A DNA stretch of 64,000 nt from Diadema setosum (taxonomy: Eukaryota; Echinodermata; Echinoidea; Diadematoida; Diadematidae). Where the stretch lies: positions 33,573,497-33,637,496 of the forward strand of contig CM067064.1 of NCBI GenBank assembly GCA_033980235.1, read 5' to 3'. A program made the translations under genes and the position numbers. Positions 53,740 through 64,000 of the stretch are shown piece by piece (positions within the stretch are counted from its first letter, which is position 1; each line of letters starts with the position of its first letter). The notes below the pieces were generated by a model. It saw nothing but the letters and a program-made list of their open reading frames with translations, searched no databases and was not told where the DNA came from.

Positions 53740-55613
53740 ACAGGGGCAATTTTGGCGATAATAAAGTATACATTTTTTTGTAGACGTGTTTTTTTCTTTT
53801 CTTTTTTTTTGTATTGTATATGTGTTATTTGTGTATATATCCTAAATTCTTGGTAGATAATATATTCTAGGATAAATTGCAAGGATTGAGAAAAATACCA
53901 AGTCAAGATTGTTCTGTTGTCCAAAATGTTGGTCAGCTTTTATTGTTTCCTCGTCTTTTTGTGTGTACTTGTTTTTAAAGAAAGTGCAGCTTACATCGAG
54001 AAGAAATCATCCCCCCCCCCCGAAATAGGTATATATTATAATTGTATCAACACTAAAGTTTAGGAAAGGGATCGCAGTGATTTTCCGTGAAATCGAACCA
54101 CACAATAGATTACCAACTAGTATGTTTTTGTATTTTATTTTTCATCAAAAGTAAGGAAATGTTTTTTATCAAACATTTTAATAAGTACGCAGGTGCGCGT
54201 ATTCCGCGCTTTTAAACCAAGATGTGATTTTTGTCTTCGAAATGTAGTTGCCTCCTGTTGTTGTTGCCTCGTCTTTTAAACTGTGCCTGGGAAAGTTTTG
54301 CTTTATCTGACAGTCTGAAGAGGTTTTCAAGTGAGTCCCAACGTTTCCCTCCCTTATTCATGTGCAAGGTTTTTTTCATTTTCTCGTGTCGGGGTACTGG
54401 GGGCTTTCCCGTCGAACGCGTAGGAGTTCCGATCCCCCAAGTACAGAAAACCGCTTGGTGAAAACGCAACTTTGAGCACACTGCATTGCAAGCGACTTTT
54501 TTTTTTTATTATTTTTTTTTTTTAATCAAATTATCCTGCTGTTCCAAAAGGCACATGATGTGAACGAATCAAGGAAAGAATAAATTATTCAAGGCACGCT
54601 ATGGCACTAGGAAAAGGAAAAGGGAAACGGCAGAGGTTGGCATTTTTCCACAACCCTCTGAAAGTAAAAATTAATTTGCGTGGTGTTGGCGCAATTTTCA
54701 TACTGTTAAAACACACACACACAGTCACACACACAACCCACATCATTTGCCAAAACGACTGAAAATACACTGTACTTTGCTACATGAGTCAATATTGGCA
54801 AGGTGACAGTTTGGTCAACTCTGAAGGACAAATATTTTTGTGTTAACTCTACGGACGATTTTGTGTTTACGATCAAACAACGTTTTTGTGTACAATTGTC
54901 GGAAATTATGTATTAAAGTAGTTTAAATACAAAGAAGTGCTGTAGATGTTTACCCATATTCATACTTTTTTTGTGTGAATGTACCCAACTTGATGCCACA
55001 GACGATAAGAATTACTGCTTATAAATGATTATGACTGAATCAATGTTTTCACGCTTTCTGAATAATTTATTCATCAGTAAAAACATTCACCCGTTCATAC
55101 GTAAACAAGCATCCCGTATATTCTGTACATTTTCAGTTCTCTCAACTCAATATATGCACGTTGAAGTCTCGTTAAGTGTGGTTCCGAGGTTTCACGCTTT
55201 TGAATCCATGGATAGACAATATGAAATTACGGCATACCCATAGTGCATGCATGTCTGAATATGTACATTGTACATGCATGTACAATGTGTATATAAAATG
55301 AATATAATGAAGAAACAAACTGGTAATGCATTGTTGGCCAATTAAGCATAAATTGTTAAGACTCCTGAAGAAGGCATAGGACGCCCAAAATTCGAGTTGA
55401 ATAAACTCATGCTTTGAAGGAAAGATATTATTCAGAGGGGCGAAAACATGTTTGTCAATTTACAGATCAGCAGTTGCGATCTTGACAAATTTAATTTGAA
55501 GAGGGAGACAAATTGAAGAAACTTGCACCTGAAACTTGTGATTTATTGGCCAAAAGTGCATTACGTTTGTTTCTTCACTCATTCATATGTAATACATATA
55601 AAAATGTGTGTGT
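53740..55613. other. Intergenic; 24-bp perfect palindrome at 55265-55288
   Basis: ACATTGTACATG followed by CATGTACAATGT is a perfect 24-bp palindrome. Otherwise AT-rich with poly-T runs near 54498-54525. The minus-strand frame at 54212-54481 has no recognised domain. Confidence 0.5.
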
Positions 55614-55614
55614 G

Positions 55615-55675
<61 letters not shown>

Positions 55676-55710
55676 TGTACTAGCTGCAATGGATGAAATC
55701 GAAAGAAAAT

Positions 55711-55748
<38 letters not shown>
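55614..55748. repeat. Two (TA)n tracts around a unique 50-bp core
   Basis: (TA)n from ~55615 to 55672 and again from ~55718 to 55748, followed by (CA)n. Confidence 0.9.
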
Positions 55749-55760
<12 letters not shown>

Positions 55761-56436
55761 TATGCACACCACACACACAAATACCTGATGTGAGCCATCA
55801 ATTGATGTTCAGTACAAGAGTAAATTTAAATGAAACATTACTTTTAATGTGCTGTTTGAAACAATTCATATCCCATAACATTCCTGATGAACAAACATGA
55901 CTTTGAAGTTTGTGGCGTTTTGCACAACTCGTACTTCCAGTTACATACATGACTATTGTATATCCAAATAATACACACAAGCACACACAAAATGCTCATC
56001 TTATGCTGCTTACGATGTAGATTTTGTTTTTCTGTCTTTTTTTTTTTTGTTGGAACATTCTAAATGGCAATAAACAGTGCCTTTAAATAACATTGATTTC
56101 CTGTAAGGAAAAGGAAGCAATTCAGTTTGGGCTTGCCATGGGAGATCAAACAGGAATGACAACTACCGTTTTGTTCCAGCCAAATCAAATTATGTACACG
56201 AATAACAAAGAAAATTAGTACTTGCACTAACCCAATACAACAATCACATTCCCCCCCCCCCCCCCCCCCCAATCAGAAAGGGTACAATGGCACATCATTC
56301 CATAATGTACAGAATAGAGGAATAAAAAAAATCTTAATTTCTTCCAATAACCTGTTTGTCACTGTCGAATTCCAGAAATGTTGGTCACGAAAGTTGTGTG
56401 AATGAATAATGAAGTTCCCTCTTCTTGAAACAAGAC

Positions 56437-56623
56437 TACTGTAAAAGTGGATATTTTCGCGCGACTAATTTTTCGCACTTGGCTGGTTAAGAAGAGTTTC
56501 ACATTTTTAATTCCGCGGAATCAAGACACAGGAACATATGGCAAGCAAAAATATTCGCACTAGTTTCTGGTTGCACGAAATGGGCGAAAATTTGAACACC
56601 GCGAAAATTTCCACTTTTACAGC
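56437..56623. mobile_element. MITE family 1, inverted copy
   Basis: TACTGTAAAAGTGGATATTT ... AAATTTCCACTTTTACAG. Interior words TTCCGCGGAATCAAGACA and GGCAAGCAAAAATATTCGC match the reverse complement of 14277-14489. Confidence 0.8.
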
Positions 56624-58936
56624 AACTTTCCATAAACAAATTACAATGTATACTGAAGCACATAAAAATGTTAATTTGCAGGCACGGTGATACGGTGCAA
56701 CTATGTGATAAGAGGCGTAAGCTTTTGAATTTACGGTCATCAAAGCACTGCAAAGCAAAGAACAAAATATCTGGAAAGTTTACCTCCTCATATCTCCCTT
56801 ATGTTACCACCAAATCCTTTGAAACTTCACATATGTATCTAATATGGATATGTCATCCTTCATAAATACTGATGTATCTTTTGAGATATTTGTATTTTCC
56901 TGTTTGAGTTGATCGTAGGAAAGGGTTATGATCATTTCCCGACACAACTCTGCTACAGCATGAATATGCATTTGATTAACATACATGTACTACTAGTCTG
57001 TATACCCCGGTCTCACTACCTGCGATGTTTCATTCTTGTGCGATTAGTAATAAGGTTACAATCCGAGCAAATAGACAAACAAATTTAGAGAAAATACTGG
57101 ACATGCACAACTAAATCATCCTCCTGCGCATGCGTTCTCTACTGGTCAGTGCATGCTTAGCCAATCAGCGGTGTCGGGTTCGGCGCACAGCGACAGGGTT
57201 CTGTTTTGGTCCACAGAGTGATGAGTGGGTGAGAGATGAACCCTGCAATGTGCTTCAACTGTTTCATGCATCCTGAAAACCGATATATCGGACTGCGTAA
57301 CACTTACACTATGGATTTTACGTGGGCCACAAATGACAGTGGTCTCGGGTTTTTCCCTAACATAACCATACGACATTTAAGTGACTGGGGCATTAAAGCC
57401 AGTTTGTAATTAGCTCATGTGCACATCTGGACATGACCTTTCTTTCCTCCCTCCCCCCCCCCCCCCCCCCCAGTTTGTTGGGCACTTTACTGTCAAAGCA
57501 AAACAGAATTGTTTGAAGTTTTCTCACACCCAGGGAGCCATGAAGAACGTGCTTCCTTAGGAATGGTCCAGAGTGGCCTCCACAGTTGGGATCTGGAGCA
57601 AGGAAGGGATAACTGCAGCCTACAGCAGAGACGAAGAGTGCAAGAGAGAGGGAAAAATGAAAGTACAAGGTTTGAAACACTCAATACATCAATATATGAA
57701 ATATTTCTAATGCGACTACAAGCTGCAACACATAAAATGTGCCAACAACCAGCTGCATGATCAATCACATTACTATTATCATTCAATTTTCAGGTAAAAA
57801 TAGATCAAGATACTATCTATTCCAATTTGCTTTGTTGTTGCTGTTTTTGCTTTACTTTTTTTGAGCTCTTGCAAATAAATGCGTCTCTCAGAAAGCCTTG
57901 AGTCAGGTGATTACTATAACACATCATTACTGTGTTAATCAGACAAGAGGTGTCAGAAGAGTAAAGTACCTCATCATTCAACAAGACTTTCTGATGCCTT
58001 AACCTGTTCCAGGCTGAATTCTAAAATCCCAATAGACTTAATACACAGGCCACCAGAATCCCGTTATAAATGGGTTAAAATTCCTCAGTTTGGAGAATTC
58101 TTACTGCATTGATTCACTGCCTCCTAACGAGCTCAAACAGAAATGAAAAGTTGGCATCACAGCCCAGGTGTGATTACATACCTTTGCTAAATGTTGTTTG
58201 TAAGTTTTTTTTCTGAATGTGAAGACAGAGAAGTACCATAGTCTCATCTCCTCTTACAAAGTTGACATATTTAGCCCTACTTCATTTGATTTTTTATTTG
58301 TAAAATTCAATAAAACTATGAAGTCCTGCCCTCCCACTCCATAAAAATACAAGAACATATGAAGAGTCTGATAGCAAGAAGGGTTAAGCACCATTTTCAA
58401 ACATTTTAAAATCAGTCCATTATCAGATAGAGCAAAATAGAACCTTTCCAATAATACCTCACTTGCTGCATAAACAAGGAATAATCTTTATAATTTACAG
58501 ATAAAAATATCCCATATTTTATTTGTGTGTGTGTGTATTAGGTGTTATTGCTTATTATCTCAAATCAACAAGAAAGGAGTTAGTTATTTTGCGATTAAAC
58601 TCTTCATATAGATCCCTACAGAAATAAATGAACTACATGATTACCTTAGAGAATTCCTCCATGCTAAAACCATGTCAACCATCCAGCTGTGAAGAAGGAG
58701 ATCCTCAGGGCAGCGCCAATGAAGACGAACACACTTTTCTACTAGGCATCATAGCGGTTTGGGCAACCCCTCCTATTCAAAGAATTTGAAAAGCAACATA
58801 AACATAGACAATATATAGGAATTGAATTTGTAGGATGCAAAGATAGGCCATGCATTACTCCTGCCACAAAGAGAACCAAATGACCCACACTATTTTCTTT
58901 TTTACCTCTCTTTCTCTCTGTCTCCCTCTCTTTCTT
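56624..58936. other. Intergenic, no gene called
   Basis: Contains a CG-richer stretch at ~57120-57230 and a poly-C run at ~57453-57472. A ~70-bp segment at 57905-57975 recurs at 59690-59760 (TCAGACAAGAGGTGTCAGA). A splice-bounded open segment near 58682-58760 is discussed under findings but is not called. Confidence 0.45.
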
Positions 58937-59083
58937 CGGACCCGTTTCATAAAACTTGTCATCAGTGACAACTTGTCATAGATGTGACAAGCTACTGAAA
59001 TCCTTGCATCTGATTGGATGAGAGCAAATTTGTCATAGAAATGTGGCAGTTGTCACCGATGACAAGTTTTATGAAAAGGGCCC
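58937..59083. mobile_element. MITE, TTTCATAAAACTTGTCATC ends
   Basis: Left GGACCCGTTTCATAAAACTT and right AAGTTTTATGAAAAGGGCCC are imperfect TIRs that continue inward as CTTGTCATC[AG]GTGACAACT. 147 bp, non-coding. Confidence 0.8.
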
Positions 59084-60096
59084 CAGGTAGAATGAAATGT
59101 ACAATTCCACTAACATGCCTGATACAGGATAATGTCTCATACAAATACACATCTAATGCAGGTCTGCCAACATTCCCACATCCAAATCAGGGAGATTCCA
59201 CACAGCAGTCAGGGAGATATCTGTGTGTTACATGCATTTCAATGGGTGAAAATAATTCCCAATATTCTCTTTTTCAGACATGCACAGATTTTGACATTTT
59301 CAGGGAGACTTGGCAGCTCTGCTAGTAGTCAATGGACATCATCAGGAAAAATAGTTTCCTGCTGTACATTTGTGACTACATCTGACTGGGGGAAAAATCA
59401 GCATGAAACAGATGACATGGCAGCAAATATTTGGCTAGAAACCACAGCCTAAAACAAAGGTTGCTGATGACCTCGGACAACTACATTTTGTGCTCTGATC
59501 TGTTTTGTGTTCATTTTTAATTTTCCTGATCTTTTTAGTGTCACTCTCCCAATCATAAATAAACTCAATCTGGTGTGATTATTGGTGACTTTGTGTATGC
59601 ATCACATGAAGTTAACTAGCCCAACTGATACAGCTAAAAATAATCGAAATTCATTCGACTCCAAGCATGCAAAAGATGATCCAAGCAATGTATCAGAGAA
59701 TTACTATAGAACATCAGTGTGATGTTATCAGACAAGAGGTGTCAGAGAAGTAACTCATCATTTACAACTTGGATACCATCGATCTTAAGAGTCTTAGCTG
59801 AAAATGATTGTAAATGTAAATTCATATAATGGTCCTGCCCATTTCGCTAGCAATGAATGAAATAATTGCCCAATTTAGCTTCCCTTTCTTATCTGCCTAA
59901 TCTTAGGTAACTAGCAGCTTAAGAATATAGAGTGGTAAAATTGCATGTCACAGTCCTGTCCAATTTGGACAACTAAAAGTTATTCCTCCATTATCCTTCC
60001 CTCTTTCATTGCCATTCCAGCAACTAATGCTAATTTCACAAAGACAGGGGGAGATTCTCAAGCAACTTCATAAAGGAGCTTCCTTTTAACCATGTA

Positions 60097-60278
60097 CAGT
60101 CAACCTTGCTTCAGTTGACCTCGCATAAGTCGAATAATCGTCTATCAAAAGTCGAATGTCTTTTCAAGTCTTCTTCTCTTTATATTCTATTGATTTTAAT
60201 CCCTTTTAAGTCAAATTTTTCTCTAAGTAGAAGCTATTTCTTCAGTCAAAATAGATTCGACTTAGGCAAGGTTGACTG
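60097..60278. mobile_element. pogo/Tigger-like MITE, CAGTCAACCTTGC ends
   Basis: CAGTCAACCTTGC at the left and GCAAGGTTGACTG at the right, preceded by TA. Interior pairing of AAGTCGAATA-type words. Non-coding 182 bp. Confidence 0.7.
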
Positions 60279-60579
60279 TGCTATATACCAGGAGACTTCA
60301 TGTAAGGCTACTATGACTTTACGCTACAATGAGCCTTCTTTGGTCAAACCCATTTGCAACGCTGTGCTCATAAGGGTGTTACGTACCACTGAATATGTGG
60401 ATCCTTGCTCCTAATGCTGTCCCCTTCAGTCATTGATGTGAGAGATGTCGCCTCTGAGAAAACACTCCCTACTCGAGACAAAGTCGAAAGGGATACCTGC
60501 AACAGCATTCAAATGAATACGGGCAAGGTTTAGTGAGACAAGACTTGCTCATACAGAATAAAAAAAAATAAACACATGC

Positions 60580-60582
60580 ACT

Positions 60583-60616
<34 letters not shown>
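60580..60616. repeat. (CA)n microsatellite
   Basis: CACACA tract of about 15 units. Confidence 0.9.
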
Positions 60617-60620
<4 letters not shown>

Positions 60621-60966
60621 AACAAAAGAGAGTTGCAGTGGTCAACTAAAGCATGAGGATATACAAGTGGCTTTTAAAAGCATTTAATCTCTCCCCATGG
60701 GCAATTGCGAAAAAATTTGATACAGTTAAAAGGAAAAATTTCTCCTGAGGGGATGGGACCACACATGCTCTTTTGAATTTATAAATGTCTCTTTCAGACA
60801 AGAGAAGCTCAGTCTAGGTGCTGCAGATGTGCCTCAGGTGAGTAAGGATATCTCCAACAAACATGTTTGTCAGCTCCGTCTTGAAACTAGTAAGGTTCAT
60901 CATCATTGGCACATATCACTGCTTTTGACATGACACTTGGCACATGCAGTAAGGTAAGTGTTCTGG

Positions 60967-61133
60967 GGGGTGTTTCATACAGCTGTTCTTAAAGTTACGA
61001 ACGAATTGAGAACGACTGGTGATCAGTTCTGATGTGCTATACTTATCAGAATGTCAATAATTCAGCACAAGAACTGATCACCAGTTGTTCAAAGTCGTTC
61101 GGAACTTATGAGAACAGCTTTATGAAACACCCC
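60967..61133. mobile_element. MITE, GGGGTGTTTCATACAGCTGT ends
   Basis: GGGGTGTTTCATACAGCTGT pairs with AACAGCTTTATGAAACACCCC minus one base; inner pairing ACTGGTGATCAGTTCT / AGAACTGATCACCAGT. A 167-bp element that would fold into a long hairpin. Confidence 0.85.
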
Positions 61134-62188
61134 ACTGCTGTGATTGTCTAAAACACTCTTATAAAACAATTTACAATTAATTTAACAACAAAGTAAGGGG
61201 AGAAGACCAAAAACAATAAACAAAGCAATACATCAGACTAATCCGACTAACCATGCCAAGGCTTCTCGTTTTCATTATCACATCTCAGCTCTTGCCTGTC
61301 ACGCAAAGAACTCACATGGCAGTATACCTACACTTAAAAAAAAAAAAATCCTCTTCACTTCTAATACGACATTTTATTGCGAATCGTATATCTTCCTCAT
61401 TAAGCAATATGAATGTCAAACCAACCAAGAAGGAAACTTTTCAAAACACAATTTTTTTGTAAATTTATGTATGTTTGCTTAGCAAACTAAGAATCACATG
61501 GCCAAATATCTGCCTATGAATGGGGACTAAGGCATGACAGGGATACTTTGATTTTGCTCATTGCAATTTTGACCTTACCAAAATATGCTCCCTGAGCAGG
61601 AGATGAGCTGGTGGCGTCATCTTTCGGCTACCTCTCATCCACACTATCCAGCAACCTGAGAAAGGTCAAGAAGCATAACATTTGAGAAAAAAAGTTGTAA
61701 GGAGAATAGTGATATTGGGTGGGCCAGGGGGGGGGGGGGGGGGGGGGGGGGGTATGTGAGCGATATTTTGCACCATTAGTTGGATTTACACTAAGGTTTT
61801 TAGTGCAACTGCTGCTATCAAGCAAATATGGCAAATTGTCAATTTGTCCGTAATTATGAAACTTCTTCTACAATATTTGGCTTGATTTCTCCCTATCTAT
61901 CACAGTTAAATTGAACATGGAACAGCATTGCACTTGAAAGCCATTCAATGACTGTGGCAGACAAACTGGTGACTTCAATATCTCCTTACAGTTACTTCTT
62001 CAACCATGCTCAATAATCCAGTTCCCAAGTTGTTCAAAGGTTTTTTTTTTTCTGTGGAAACACCAAAATAAAACACAAGAATACTTGTTTGTCCAGTGTT
62101 TAGCACACAACTGCTTCACGACCAATATAACAATACATCCACCATTATAACAACCAATAAATGAGCTTCAAAATCTATTTTCACTGCA

Positions 62189-62240
62189 TACAAGTCTCAG
62201 TGGTGTCCTAGTGTCGCCATTTCGCAGTCGTGCTGTAAAG
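62189..62240 (+). repeat. ~50-bp direct repeat, copy 1
   Basis: ACAAGTCTCAGTGGTGTCCT...GCAGTCGTGCTGTAAAGG recurs at 63951-64000 with one change (TTTCGC to TTTTGC). The second copy is cut by the window end. Confidence 0.8.
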
Positions 62241-62514
62241 GGCAAACAAAACAGCTAAAGACTGCATCGGACAAAAAGGCTAACGTCTTGTGACTACATC
62301 ACTGACTTGCGCAGCATTCACTATCAGAGAAACAGATTTCAACTATCAAACACAGCTTAGCTGAGATTGATGAAGACCTTGCACATCTAATGCTGTAACT
62401 CCGACCACTTTCAAGATGCCCTTGGTTATCTATGCCCTAGTTTATTGCCCTCAGGTATTTAGTAAATGGGAATCAGAACCAAATTGAATTGATTTTCAGC
62501 TCTATCTTACCGGG

Positions 62515-62690
62515 CCGCTAAGGAAGGAAGGAATGCTTGTAAGCAAGCAAACACGGGACCAGCAGCTTCCCCTCCGAGAACTGAGCAATGAAGATCCTTA
62601 GTGCCTTTCCTTGGGTCACAACTGCAGCAGTCGACGGATTTGAACCAGGGACCTCGTGACCGACACTCCATGATCTCACTGACTGAATCA
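62515..62690 (-). mobile_element. tRNA-derived SINE (probable)
   Basis: The minus strand carries GGTTCAAATCC (62636-62646), a canonical RNA polymerase III B box, about 40 nt after a weaker A-box-like CAGTCAGTGAGATCATGG. The spacing and the following non-tRNA body are typical of tRNA-derived SINEs. The frame that reads through here on the minus strand (62507-62815) is an artefact of it. The 3' border is not resolved. Confidence 0.55.
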
Positions 62691-63948
62691 CAACAGTTCC
62701 TCAGAATAGAATGGAGCGTGGTGCCAGGCGTATGGCATATCCTCCTCCTGTCATGTCTGAGAAAACAGAATGGTCCTTTTAATGATGGCCTCGTGTTAAA
62801 AGAAATACACGTCACAGGTAAAAGAAAAATGACTTTGCAAAATATTTTTTAATTTTTCATAATTGCACTATTTACTCATGGATCCTCCTGAGTGGCCGAT
62901 TGGAACATATTCAACTTCAGTGAGTAGCGAGAATTAGATGAACACTACCCGGTACTTGCCTTACCACCCACATGCAAGCAAGCTAATACAAAGCACCTGG
63001 AAAATAGTGACTTTAAATTTGCCCTAGACAAAAATTATGGATGTGTACAAGGCACCTAACTACAGCAGATTTTTAAATAATGCCTCTGGCACCACTTCAT
63101 GGCGGAGGCATAAAAAAAAAAAAAAAAAAATCTGTTAGTTATATTTCTTGCCATTTGTTCTTTAAATTTCTACTTCGGCTTTCCAATACAATGAGTAACA
63201 GCATCGATGAGAAAATCACTGCTATTCAATAAAAGGTGTGCCGGGCAAGAAGGCTAGGAACAGCATATGGTATGAATGTCGAAACCAGTGAGTGCATCAC
63301 CTGCCTCAGAAACATTCAATAAGCAGTCATTATAGTGGTAACTTTTGAGAGGATGGGCATTTTGGAAAAAAACAAGCTGGGACTCACCCCTTGGTCACAC
63401 AGCCAAGAGTTGCAGAATTCCACTACTGCCCTCATTGGTCAGGCTGCTGACAGAAACGTTTTCTGCTCTAGGAGGGTGAAAACAACAAACAACAGCTTTA
63501 CTTTAAGTCTGTCATCCCTGAAGTCACACCCCTGTCCTCACTGAATTGAAGTGTCTGATTTATATGCATGCAAAGGAATGATTTTGTACACTTGATTAAA
63601 AGAGAATACAAATTTAGGGTCTGTGAGATTATCTAGTCACTGGTAGCAAACAACGTTGTTGGGAGCAAGATATGTGTTTTTCTTCTTCCACACTGCAATA
63701 AGAGCCCAGTTGATACCAGTCTTTGAATGTGCCAGCAACATGGATGAACCACAACAACGTCATTCATTCTATGGTTTGGACCACTTCATCAGGTAGAGAT
63801 GTTTTTTTAAACAAGAAGACAATGAAAATGCAGAGTTTGTTCAAGGGGATTATTTGTTTGTACATTGTTCAATTACTTCAACATACACACACACAAAGAA
63901 AGAATTTGATCTTTGGAAGATTTAAAACACAAAGGCTTCAAAATATTG
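62691..63948. other. Intergenic, no gene called
   Basis: Holds a poly-A run (63113-63130) and short open segments with splice-like borders on both strands. No consistent exon chain. Confidence 0.4.
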
Positions 63949-63950
63949 AC

Positions 63951-64000
63951 AAGTCTCAGTGGTGTCCTAGTGTCGCCATTTTGCAGTCGTGCTGTAAAGG
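63951..64000 (+). repeat. ~50-bp direct repeat, copy 2 (window edge)
   Basis: Second copy of 62189-62240, 1.76 kb downstream, running to the last base of the window. Confidence 0.8.

Noticed and set aside
55579..55801. Tyr/Ile repeat frames on the minus strand
   Set aside because: Translations of (TA)n and (CA)n tracts.
62507..62815. 102-residue minus-strand frame as a gene
   Set aside because: It runs through the B box and body of a probable tRNA-derived SINE; no splice or domain support.

Overview
This is a repeat-rich, intron-rich metazoan window. The best guess is a marine invertebrate deuterostome, probably an echinoderm. Evidence: long introns, very short exons with GT-AG borders, many small terminal-inverted-repeat (TIR) elements, and several mobile elements built from a CCGT/CGTC-type microsatellite followed by ~155-bp tandem repeats, a style common in marine invertebrates. 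The taxon is an inference; no diagnostic gene was seen.

Two protein-coding genes can be assembled, both on the + strand. (1) A FAM234-family gene (FAM234A/ITFG3 - FAM234B type) runs from 4491 to 37171 in 13 coding exons. All splice phases agree, giving a predicted 883-residue protein: acidic cytoplasmic N-terminus, one membrane span, and a large extracellular region with repeated FG-GAP-like D-x-[DN]-x-D-G motifs. It is longer than the vertebrate proteins because of the acidic N-terminus and a Ser/Thr/Pro-rich insert that ends in four arginines. (2) A three-exon gene from 45020 to 53647 encodes a 151-residue protein with a clear signal peptide and a helical mature part that I do not recognise.

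The rest is mostly mobile DNA. 1-4490 is intergenic: a hairpin/TIR element, a LINE reverse-transcriptase tail, a hexanucleotide satellite with an (AT)n tract, and one copy of a dispersed repeat (called R1 here). The FAM234 introns hold a 28-bp-TIR element, a ~1.07-kb palindrome, a Tc1/mariner element with TA duplications and a decayed transposase, a pogo/Tigger-like MITE, several 'tactgta' MITEs, and five elements that look like non-autonomous Helitron/Helentron (HINE-type) insertions. A sixth HINE-type element lies downstream at 39817-41352. It split an older MITE and was itself hit by a 5'-truncated retroposon.

37172-45019 is intergenic and repeat-dominated. The introns of the second gene carry two R1 copies, a TTAA-flanked piggyBac-like MITE and a 364-bp near-perfect palindrome. 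53700-64000 holds (AT)n tracts, five or more small MITEs, a tRNA-derived SINE and short direct repeats. Splice-bounded open segments occur there on both strands but contradict each other, so no gene is called.

The most unusual signal is the set of six HINE-type elements with different ends but the same layout, three of them loaded with tandem AGGTCA half-sites (DR1-like).
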